DNA from: CAVVSD01 sp963757125
Lineage (GTDB): Bacteria > Actinomycetota > Thermoleophilia > Solirubrobacterales > Solirubrobacteraceae
Direction: 5' to 3'
NCBI GenBank assembly: GCA_963757125.1
Contig: CAVWQP010000009.1
Location: forward strand, 124,001 to 188,000
Length of the DNA: 64,000 nt
The position numbers and the translations under genes are program-made. The first letter of the stretch is position 1; every line of letters begins with the position of its first letter. The notes under the pieces are model-generated. The model ran no database searches and was not told where the DNA came from. It was given only the letters and a program-made list of their open reading frames with translations. Shown here one piece after another: positions 42,808 through 51,395 of this stretch.

Positions 42808-42835
42808 GTCACAAAGTCCGATCTTCCGCTATGTT
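42808..42835 (+). promoter_or_regulatory. Promoter of the ATP synthase operon
   Basis: GTCACA (42808-42813), 16 bases, then TATGTT (42830-42835). ACAAAG occurs twice 11 bases apart just around the -35 region (near 42800 and 42811), which could be a regulator site. The transcript would begin near 42842 and have a leader of 65-150 bases. Confidence 0.5.
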
Positions 42836-42906
42836 CCCTCCCGTCACCCGGGTGCAGTCGCCCGGCCGGGGTCAGCCGGAGCACCTGAGCGGTGACACCT
42901 CGACGC

Positions 42907-42996
42907 ATGCCTTCCTCCGAGCAGCCACACTTCCCGGGCGATGAGCCCACCCCCGAAACCCCCGGTCATCCGGGGGCGGTCGTGATGGGCCGATGA
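42907..42996 (+). CDS. Possible 29-residue leader ORF of the ATP synthase operon
   Basis: ATG 42907 opens 29 codons (MPSSEQPHFPGDEPTPETPG…), acidic and Pro-rich, whose TGA overlaps the ATG of the AtpI-like gene (ATGA). This overlap, like those between other genes of the operon, argues for translation, but there is no clear ribosome-binding site and no family match. It does not resemble AtpZ, which would be hydrophobic. Confidence 0.35.
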   Translation: MPSSEQPHFPGDEPTPETPGHPGAVVMGR

Positions 42997-43376
42997 TCGC
43001 CCTGCGCAACCTCGACCTCCTCCTGCTCGCCATCGCGCTCCCGGTGTTCCTGGTCGCGGGATGGCCCATCGGCGGCTGGATCACCGCGGCCGGCATCTGG
43101 GCCATGTGGCGCGGCATCGGCTGGTACTCCGACAAGAAGGCCGCCGAGGCGACGGATCCCAGGCGCGTCGTCGGCATCGCGACCGGCTCGATGATCGGTC
43201 GTGGGTGGCTCATGGCGCTGATCCTGGTATCTGTTGGGCTCCTCACGGAGGACGAGGTGGGTCTGTCCGCCGCCGTGCTGTCCGTCGTCCTGTTCACAGC
43301 CTGGTTCACCACGAAGATGATCCTGCGTCCGTTCGAGCCGGGATCCAGCGGCCCTGGAGAGGTCCAAACCCCATGA
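42993..43376 (+). CDS. AtpI-like small membrane protein
   Basis: A 127-residue protein with four hydrophobic segments (about 7-24, 28-43, 68-84 and 90-108) and a charged loop DKKAAEATDPRR. Its place just before atpB, with an ATGA overlap, is that of AtpI/UncI, which helps assemble the c-ring. Sequence similarity to known AtpI is not obvious by eye, so the call rests on size, topology and position. Confidence 0.6.
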   Translation: MIALRNLDLLLLAIALPVFLVAGWPIGGWITAAGIWAMWRGIGWYSDKKAAEATDPRRVVGIATGSMIGRGWLMALILVSVGLLTEDEVGLSAAVLSVVLFTAWFTTKMILRPFEPGSSGPGEVQTP

Positions 43377-44272
43377 GCACACGCATCAAGGTCTTCGCTT
43401 CGATCGGTGGCGTGCTCGTGCTCGCGGGGATCGTCGGCGCGCTCGCCGGCTCGGCCGGCCGCAACGAGGAGTTCCAGCCGCAGGAGGAGTTCAAGCTCGA
43501 GGACTGGGTCGGCATCCACCTCGCCGGCGTCAACCTCTCGATCACCCGCGCGGTGCTCTACCTCGCGATCGCGGCGGTCCTCACGACCTTCAGCATGCTC
43601 TACATCGCGCGCCGGATGCAGCAGCGGCCCAACCGCGTGCAGACCGCGGTCGAGACGCTCTACCTGCTCATGCGCGACAACATCACGCGCGGCAACATGG
43701 ACGACGCGATGGCGCGGAAGTGGTTCCCCTTCATCGGGACGCTCTTCCTCTTCATCTGGTTCTCGAACCTCATCGGCTACATCCCGCTGCCGACGAACAC
43801 GCACGCGACGTTCGACGTGTTCGGGGTCGCGGTGCCGCAGTTCGCGATCTACGCGGCGACGGCGAACATCGCGATCCCGCTCGCCCTCACGCTCGTCGTC
43901 TGGTTCTCGTACCACATCGCCGGCATCAGGGCCCAGGGCTTCCGCAAGTACTTCGCGAGCTGGATCCCGGCCGGGACGCCGCACGCGATGCGCCCGATCC
44001 TGTTCGTCATCGAGGCGATCTCGCACGTCGTCCGCATCATCAGCCTCAGCGTCCGACTGTTCGCCAACATCCTCGCCGGCCACCTGCTCATCCTGTTCAT
44101 GGGCGGCGGCCTCGTGGTCATCCTCGGCATCGCTGCGCTCGGCGTCATCACGCTGCCGATCGCGGTCGCGTTCTTCATCTTCGAGGTCGGCCTGGTGGCG
44201 ACCCTGCAGGCGTTCATCTTCGCCACCCTCACGGCGATCTACCTCGGCGGCGCAGTCGCCGAGAACCACTAA
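43373..44272 (+). CDS. atpB: ATP synthase F0 subunit a
   Basis: A 299-residue membrane subunit that forms the proton half-channels against the c-ring. The essential arginine is R228 in SLSVRLFANILAGH. An N-terminal ~45-residue extension with its own hydrophobic stretch precedes the core. Five to six helices are visible. It overlaps the AtpI-like gene by four bases. SHVVRIISLSVRL is typical of actinobacterial subunit a. Confidence 0.96.
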   Translation: MSTRIKVFASIGGVLVLAGIVGALAGSAGRNEEFQPQEEFKLEDWVGIHLAGVNLSITRAVLYLAIAAVLTTFSMLYIARRMQQRPNRVQTAVETLYLLMRDNITRGNMDDAMARKWFPFIGTLFLFIWFSNLIGYIPLPTNTHATFDVFGVAVPQFAIYAATANIAIPLALTLVVWFSYHIAGIRAQGFRKYFASWIPAGTPHAMRPILFVIEAISHVVRIISLSVRLFANILAGHLLILFMGGGLVVILGIAALGVITLPIAVAFFIFEVGLVATLQAFIFATLTAIYLGGAVAENH

Positions 44273-44290
44273 GAGAGGAGCACAACGCAA

Positions 44291-44578
44291 GTGAGTCTCA
44301 CCGCGCAAATCGTCCCGGTCGTCCTCGCGCAGGCAGGCGGTACCACGGGTGACGTCGAGGCGGGCATGAAGGCCATCGCCCTCGGCGTGGGTGCCGGACT
44401 GGGCACCATCGGACCGGGCATCGGCGTCGGCTTCATCTTCGGCAAGGTCATCGAGTCGGTGACCCGTCAGCCCGAGATGCGCGACGAGATCACCTCGATC
44501 CAGTGGCTCGGGTTCGCCCTGACCGAGGCGATCGTGTTCTACGCCTTCATCTTCGGCCTGATCGCGTTCTTCCTCTGA
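44291..44578 (+). CDS. atpE: ATP synthase F0 subunit c
   Basis: A 95-residue hairpin of two membrane helices. The proton-carrying carboxylate is E79 in ALTEAIVFYA. The glycine-rich first helix (LGVGAGLGTIGPGIGVGFIFG) packs the ring. The Na+ ligand pattern is not apparent, so H+ coupling is expected. The start is GTG 44291 with AGAGGAG 11 bases upstream. The N-terminus is about 20 residues longer than in E. coli. The stop overlaps atpF by one base (TGATG). Confidence 0.96.
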   Translation: MSLTAQIVPVVLAQAGGTTGDVEAGMKAIALGVGAGLGTIGPGIGVGFIFGKVIESVTRQPEMRDEITSIQWLGFALTEAIVFYAFIFGLIAFFL

Positions 44579-45135
44579 TGCCACTCCTGGCCGCCACGAG
44601 CGAGGAGGGGGGAGGCTCCTTCCTCGTCACGCCGAACGTCGGGCTGATGATCTGGACGCTGCTGGCGTTCGGCATCACCCTCTGGATCCTGTGGAAGCTC
44701 GCCTTCCCGCGGATCGGTGAGGCGCTCGACCGGCGGCAGAAGGTCATCGAGGAGTCGATCGACACCGCCGAGCGCACGAAGGCCGAGGCCGACGAGCTGC
44801 TCCAGGAGTACCGCGAGCGCCTGAAGGAGGCGCGCGAGCAGGCCGACGAGATCGTCGCCCGCGCGCGCAAGGCCGGCGACAACCTGGAGTCCGAGTCCAA
44901 GGTCGACGCCCTGCGTCAGCGCGAGGAGCTCATGGAGCAGACCAAGCGCGACATCGAGGCGGAGACCCGCCGCGCGATCCAGGAGATCCGCAACGAGGTC
45001 GCCGACCTCACCGTGCTGGCGACCGAGAAGGTCACCCGCAAGACCCTGACCGACGACGACCAGCGCCGTCTGGTCGAAGAGGCCCTCGGCGAACTGGACT
45101 TCGACCAGCTCTCCGGGGACGCACGTAGGAACTGA
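44578..45135 (+). CDS. atpF: ATP synthase F0 subunit b
   Basis: A 185-residue stator subunit: one N-terminal membrane helix (about 20-42) followed by a long charged coiled coil (about 50-150) rich in Ala, Glu and Arg. ATG 44578 overlaps the atpE stop, giving strict translational coupling. It is the only b gene in the operon, so it probably forms a homodimer. Confidence 0.95.
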   Translation: MPLLAATSEEGGGSFLVTPNVGLMIWTLLAFGITLWILWKLAFPRIGEALDRRQKVIEESIDTAERTKAEADELLQEYRERLKEAREQADEIVARARKAGDNLESESKVDALRQREELMEQTKRDIEAETRRAIQEIRNEVADLTVLATEKVTRKTLTDDDQRRLVEEALGELDFDQLSGDARRN

Positions 45136-45138
45136 TCG

Positions 45139-45675
45139 ATGGAAGAGATCGCCGAGGTCTACGCACGCGCGCTGTTCGAGGTCGCTGAGGAGCAGGACAA
45201 GCTCGACGTCGTCCGCGAGCAGCTGGGCGCGTTCTCCGACGCGCTCGGCGAGGACCGCGAGCTGTCCGTGTTCTTCTTCTCGCCCTACTTCTCCACGCAG
45301 GAGAAGCAGGACGGCCTCGGCCGCGTCCTCGTGGACGCGGACGAGGCGATCGTGAACTTCCTCGAGCTCCTCATCGAGAAGCACCGCATGCCCGTCCTGT
45401 TCCGCATCCGCCGCGAGTACGACGTGATGTGGGAGCGCGAGAACAAGATCCTCCCGGTCGAGATCACGTCGGCGATCGAGCTCGACGAATCGACCGTGAA
45501 GGGCATCGGCGACCGCATCGGCGAGGAGACCGGCCAGAAGGTCGAGCTCACCGCCCGCGTCGAGCCGGAGATCCTCGGCGGTGTCGTCCTGCGCGTCGGC
45601 AACCAGATCCTCGACGCGTCCATCCGCAACCGCCTCGAGCGCCTGCGGCAGCAGGTCGCCAAGGGCTCCGCCTGA
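45139..45675 (+). CDS. atpH: ATP synthase F1 subunit delta
   Basis: A 178-residue OSCP/delta protein joining the b stator to the alpha/beta head. It opens MEEIAEVYARALFEVA and ends with the conserved LGGVVLRVGNQILDASIRNRL-type strand region. It starts three bases after atpF. Unlike in mycobacteria, b and delta are separate genes. Confidence 0.95.
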   Translation: MEEIAEVYARALFEVAEEQDKLDVVREQLGAFSDALGEDRELSVFFFSPYFSTQEKQDGLGRVLVDADEAIVNFLELLIEKHRMPVLFRIRREYDVMWERENKILPVEITSAIELDESTVKGIGDRIGEETGQKVELTARVEPEILGGVVLRVGNQILDASIRNRLERLRQQVAKGSA

Positions 45676-45715
45676 CGCGCGCAAGCTTTCCCCCTAGGAG
45701 ACACTGAGACAGCCC

Positions 45716-47349
<1,634 letters not shown>

Positions 47350-47350
<1 letters not shown>

Positions 47351-48270
47351 TGGCCGCCAGCCAGGCAGACGTCAAGGATCGCATCGCGTCGATCCAGAAC
47401 ATCCGCAAGATCACGCGGGCGATGGAGATGGTGGCCGCGGCGCGCCTGCGCCGGGCCGAGCAGCGCATCGAGGCGCTGCGTCCCTACGCCCGTGCGATCC
47501 GGCGGATGACGCGCCAGGCCGCCGAGGCGGCCGGCGCGGAGGTCTCGAGCATGCCGGTGCTGCAGGAGCACGAGACGGTCAGCAAGGTCGCCGTGCTGCT
47601 CGTGACCGGCGACCGCGGCCTGGCCGGCGCGTTCAACTCGCAGATCATCCGCGCGGGCATGCGCGCCGCGTCCGAGCACGAGGGGCAGGGCCGCGAGGTC
47701 GTCTTCTCGGCCTCGGGGCGCCGCGGCGTGTCCACGCTCACCTTCCGCGGCCGCGAGATCGCGGGCTCCTACGTCGGCTTCACCGACCGGCCCGCCTACG
47801 CCAACGCGCGCGAGATCGCCGAGGACCTCGTGACGGCCTTCATCGACGGCGCGGTCGACGAGGTCGAGATCATCTACAACGGCTACATCTCCCCGCTCAC
47901 GCAGGAGGTCCGGCGCGAGACGCTGCTGCCGCTGCAGCACGCGACGATCCTCTCCGACGACGAGGAGGAGGGCGAGGACCACGGCGAGGACGAGCACGAG
48001 GGCGGCGGTCGCGCGCTCGTCGAGTACGAGCCCGACGCGGACGAGATCCTCGGCCGGCTGGTGCCGGAGTACGTCGAGATCTCCGTGTACCGCGCGCTGC
48101 TCGAGTCGACCGCGTCCGAGCACGGCGCGCGCATGACGGCCATGCGCAACGCGTCGGAGAACGCCGGGGACATCATCCAGGACCTCACCCTGGAGATGAA
48201 CCGGGCACGTCAGGCCGAGATCACCCAGGAGATCATGGAAGTCGTCGCCGGCGCCGAGGCGCTGGGCTAA
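47350..48270 (+). CDS. atpG: ATP synthase F1 subunit gamma
   Basis: A 306-residue central-stalk rotor subunit. N- and C-terminal helices form the rotating coiled coil: KDRIASIQNIRKITRAMEMVAAARLRRA at the start, and SEHGARMTAMRNASENA near the end. GDRGLAGAFN is the usual Rossmann-like motif. An acidic insert (DDEEEGEDHGEDEHEG) around residue 205-222 is not part of the standard subunit. It overlaps atpA and is followed by a hairpin before atpD. Confidence 0.96.
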
Positions 48271-48279
48271 GGAAACGTC

Positions 48280-48313
48280 GTCCGAAGGACGGCGCTCGCG
48301 CCGTCCGGAGGAC
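48280..48313 (+). promoter_or_regulatory. Intercistronic hairpin between atpG and atpD
   Basis: GGACGGCGC (48287-48295) pairs with GCGCCGTCC (48298-48306), closed in effect by a CTCG tetraloop, with an outer GTCC/GGAC pair. It lies in the only long gap (60 bases) of the F1 genes, ending 17 bases before the atpD ATG. It may set mRNA stability or atpD translation. Confidence 0.55.
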
Positions 48314-48330
48314 GAAACAAAGGACATCCG

Positions 48331-49764
48331 ATGGCAACAGTCGAGACAGAGCAGCAGGACTCCGGCGGCGGCACGTCCAACGTCGGTCAGATCGAGGAGA
48401 TCCAGGGGGTCGTCGTCGAGGTCGTCTTCGCGGAGAACCTCCCGGAGATCAACAGCGCCCTCACCGTCGCCCGCGAGGGCCAGGACGACCTCGTCCTCGA
48501 GGTGCAGCAGCACCTCGGCGACGACCGCCTCCGGGCGGTCGCCATGGACAGCACCGACGGCCTGGCGCGCGGCGTCGAGGTCGTCGACACGGGCGGGCCC
48601 ATCACGGTCCCCGTGGGCGACCTCACGCTCGGCCGCATCTTCAACGTCCTGGGCGAGACCATCGACCTGGGCGAGGAGCTCGACGTCAAGGAGCGGTGGC
48701 CGATCCACCGGTCCGCCCCGGACGTCGAGGACCTCATCCCGACGCAGGAGATGTTCGAGACCGGCATCAAGGTCGTCGACCTCCTCGCGCCGTACGCCAA
48801 GGGCGGCAAGGTCGGCCTGTTCGGCGGCGCCGGCGTCGGCAAGACGGTCCTCATCCAGGAGCTCATCAACAACCTCGCCCAGGAGCACGGCGGCCTGTCC
48901 GCCTTCTGCGGCGTCGGCGAGCGCTCCCGCGAGGGCAACGACCTCTGGCTGGAGATGAAGGAGTCGGGCGTCATCGACAAGACGATGCTCGTCTTCGGCC
49001 AGATGAACGAGCCCCCCGGCGCGCGCATGCGCGTGGCGCTGACCGGCCTGACGATGGCGGAGTACTTCCGCGACGTCTCCGGCCAGGACGTGCTGCTCTT
49101 CATCGACAACATCTTCCGGTTCGTGCAGGCCGGCTCGGAGGTCTCCGCCCTCCTCGGCCGCATGCCCTCCCAGGTCGGCTACCAGCCGACGCTGGAGACG
49201 GAGATGGGCCAGCTGCAGGAGCGCATCACCTCCACGCGCAACGGCTCGGTGACCTCGGTGCAGGCGATCTACGTGCCGGCCGACGACCTCACCGACCCGG
49301 CACCCGCGTCGGTGTTCGCGCACCTCAACGCCACGACGGTGCTCTCCCGGTCGATCTCGGAGAAGGGCATCTACCCGGCGGTGGATCCGCTCGACTCGAC
49401 GTCGACGATCCTCAAGCCGGACGTCGTCGGCGAGGAGCACTACCGGGTCGCGACGCGCGTCAAGGAGATCCTCCAGCGCTACCGCGAGCTGCAGGACATC
49501 ATCGCCATCCTCGGCATCGACGAGCTCTCCGACGAGGACCGCCTCACGGTCGGCCGCGCGCGGCGCATCGAGCGCTTCCTGTCGCAGCCGTTCCACGTCG
49601 CCGAGGCCTTCACGGGCACGCCCGGCCAGTACGTGCCGATCGCCGAGTCCATCCGCGGCTTCAGCGAGATCCTCGAGGGCAAGCACGACGACGTCCCCGA
49701 GTCTGCGTTCCTGCTCAAGGGCACGATCGACGACGTGGTCGCCGCCGCCGAGAAGGACAGCTAG
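48331..49764 (+). CDS. atpD: ATP synthase F1 subunit beta
   Basis: A 477-residue catalytic subunit. Walker A GGAGVGKT is at 165-172, GERSREGNDL carries the catalytic Glu, and Walker B is VLLFIDNIFRF. ILGIDELSDEDRLTV is the DELSEED-loop equivalent. An AAAGGA ribosome-binding site precedes ATG 48331. The TAG stop overlaps atpC by one base. Normal length. Confidence 0.98.
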   Translation: MATVETEQQDSGGGTSNVGQIEEIQGVVVEVVFAENLPEINSALTVAREGQDDLVLEVQQHLGDDRLRAVAMDSTDGLARGVEVVDTGGPITVPVGDLTLGRIFNVLGETIDLGEELDVKERWPIHRSAPDVEDLIPTQEMFETGIKVVDLLAPYAKGGKVGLFGGAGVGKTVLIQELINNLAQEHGGLSAFCGVGERSREGNDLWLEMKESGVIDKTMLVFGQMNEPPGARMRVALTGLTMAEYFRDVSGQDVLLFIDNIFRFVQAGSEVSALLGRMPSQVGYQPTLETEMGQLQERITSTRNGSVTSVQAIYVPADDLTDPAPASVFAHLNATTVLSRSISEKGIYPAVDPLDSTSTILKPDVVGEEHYRVATRVKEILQRYRELQDIIAILGIDELSDEDRLTVGRARRIERFLSQPFHVAEAFTGTPGQYVPIAESIRGFSEILEGKHDDVPESAFLLKGTIDDVVAAAEKDS

Positions 49765-50183
49765 TGGCGAAGGACACGTTCACCGCCGAGGTGCTGACCC
49801 CCGAGGGGTCGGTCTTCAAGGACGAGGTCGAGATGGTCTCGACCCGGACGACGGTGGGCTCGATCGGCATCCTGGCCAAGCACCAGCCGCTGCTCGGGAT
49901 GCTCGAGCCGACGGAGCTGCGCCTGTACAAGAGCGAGTCGGAGATCGTCCGGTTCGCCCAGGGCGAGGGCTACGTGCAGGTGTCGCGCGACGGGGTCCTC
50001 CTCCTCGTGGAGGAGGCCCTCGATCCCAGCTCGCTGGACACCTCGGACCTCGAGGACCGTCGCCGCAGGGCCGAGGAGGCCGAGCAGGAGGCGGACGAGG
50101 ACTCCGAGGAGCGCCGCCGGGCGCAGCGCGACCGGCGGCGGTGGGAGGCCTTCCTCAAGATCGCGGGCGGCTCCGCCGCCTAG
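49764..50183 (+). CDS. atpC: ATP synthase F1 subunit epsilon
   Basis: A 139-residue rotor subunit. The beta-sandwich domain (AEVLTPEGSVFKDEVEMVS; GSIGILAKHQPLLG; GEGYVQVSRDGVLLLVEEA) is followed by a highly charged helical C-terminus (RRRRAEEAEQEADEDSEERR) that may act as an inhibitory element. GTG 49764 is in the atpD stop codon (TAGTG). It closes the operon and is followed directly by a strong hairpin. Confidence 0.95.
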   Translation: MAKDTFTAEVLTPEGSVFKDEVEMVSTRTTVGSIGILAKHQPLLGMLEPTELRLYKSESEIVRFAQGEGYVQVSRDGVLLLVEEALDPSSLDTSDLEDRRRRAEEAEQEADEDSEERRRAQRDRRRWEAFLKIAGGSAA

Positions 50184-50231
50184 GCAGTTCCACTCCGGCT
50201 CGCCGAGTTCCGGTGCCGGAGTGGGAACTGC
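50184..50231 (+). terminator. Bidirectional terminator after atpC
   Basis: A 16-base arm at 50184-50199 pairs with 50215-50231, with one bulged base, around a 15-base loop. It starts at the base after the atpC stop and also lies 7 bases past the end of the convergent AAA ATPase gene, so it probably serves both. Confidence 0.75.
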
Positions 50232-50237
50232 GGAGAC

Positions 50238-51359
50238 TCAGCGCCGGCGGAGCCACTCCGCCAGCAACGGGTCCACGAGCCTGCTCGCGCGGGGGATCCG
50301 GATGAGGTGCCCTTGGTCGACGAGCCGGTCCGCCGCGGCGTCGAGCGTCTGGCGGCCCAGGCCGTGCTCGGTGGCGAGCGAGCGGCTCGTGGGCGCGATC
50401 CCGTCGGCGGTCGCCGCCAGCACGACGCGCTCCGTGCGGCCGAGCCCCTGCCACAGCGCCTGGTGCGCGGGGCGGGTGCGCTCGAGCGCGTCGTCGACGA
50501 CCCGCGCCGCGAGCGCCGGCGTCGGCGCCTCGCCGGCGGCCAGCGCGTCGGCCAGCAGGTAGGCGAGCAGCATCGTCCGCTGCGGATGCCCCGCGGCGAA
50601 CACGGCGAGCTCGCCGAGCGCCGGGCCCGGGTCCAGGCCCTCGGCCTCGAAGCGGCCGGCGAGGTCGGCGATCGTCTCGTCGGCCGGGAGCGGCCCGATC
50701 GTCAGCGGGTCGGCCTGGCCGAAGAGCGGGCGCTCGCGGGTGTCGAAGAGCTCGCGCATCATCGAGGGCTCCGACCCCGCGTAGACGTACGCGGCGGCGT
50801 CGCCGTGGTACTGGATGCGTGAGCGCAGCAGGCCGTCGAGGTCCTTGCGGGCGACGAGCAGGTCCTGGAACTCGTCGAACACGACGAGCGTCGCGACCTC
50901 GTCGCGGTCCCAGAGCGTCTTCGGGAGGTCGAGCAGGTCGTAGACGACCGCCTCGGCGGTCGGGGTGTCCGGGCTCGGCGGCCGCGGCCCGACGGTGACC
51001 CGCGGCCCGGTGGCCGACAGCGACACCCCGAGCCTGGCGAGCAGGCCGCCGAGGTGGGAGCGGATCCAGCTGCCGTCGAGGTGGGCGTAGGCGGCCGCGA
51101 GCCGGCGGGCGACGTCGGTGAGGTCCGCCACGCGCGAGAAGTCGACGTGCACGGTGCGCCAGCCGGTCTCGCCGAGGCGCGCGGCGTGGGCGAGGACGAG
51201 GCTCGTCTTGCCGTAGCGTCGCGGGGCGACGAGGCGGACGCCGACGCGGTCGCCGGCGCGGCGAGCGAGCAGGTCGAGCTCGGCCGCGCGGTCGATGAGG
51301 AGCTCCGGGGGGACGGGGCCCTCGAAGGGGAACGGCGTGCCTTGGCGGGTTGGTCCCAT
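50238..51359 (-). CDS. Archaeal-type AAA ATPase (ATPase_2 family)
   Basis: A 373-residue ATPase of the PF01637-like group. Walker A is APRRYGKTSL (G50-K51-T52, a PRR.GKT variant typical of the group) and Walker B is LVVFDEFQDL (158-167). A sensor-like arginine finger may lie in SEPSMM.ELF. The C-terminal ~100 residues form a winged-helix-like domain (TSRSLATEHGLGRQTLDAAADRLVDQG). Such proteins are common in archaea and scattered in actinobacteria; their roles are mostly unknown. It lies downstream of the STAND regulator on the same strand, with a palindrome over its promoter. Confidence 0.85.
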   Translation of the reverse strand: MGPTRQGTPFPFEGPVPPELLIDRAAELDLLARRAGDRVGVRLVAPRRYGKTSLVLAHAARLGETGWRTVHVDFSRVADLTDVARRLAAAYAHLDGSWIRSHLGGLLARLGVSLSATGPRVTVGPRPPSPDTPTAEAVVYDLLDLPKTLWDRDEVATLVVFDEFQDLLVARKDLDGLLRSRIQYHGDAAAYVYAGSEPSMMRELFDTRERPLFGQADPLTIGPLPADETIADLAGRFEAEGLDPGPALGELAVFAAGHPQRTMLLAYLLADALAAGEAPTPALAARVVDDALERTRPAHQALWQGLGRTERVVLAATADGIAPTSRSLATEHGLGRQTLDAAADRLVDQGHLIRIPRASRLVDPLLAEWLRRR

Positions 51360-51372
51360 GACGTGGGACCAG

Positions 51373-51393
51373 ATGGTACTACAAAGCAGTACC
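51373..51393 (-). promoter_or_regulatory. Palindrome overlapping the AAA ATPase promoter
   Basis: GGTACT (51375-51380) and AGTACC (51388-51393) form a palindrome around a 7-base centre. On the minus strand TACCAT (51373-51378) could be the -10 box, 13 bases before ATG 51359. The palindrome would then cover spacer and -10, a typical repressor site. Confidence 0.4.
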
Positions 51394-51395
51394 AG

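Noticed and set aside
38917..42888. A plus-strand open frame of about 1300 codons opposite GDH
   Set aside because: Shadow of the GDH codon bias; composition is non-protein-like and no start signal exists.
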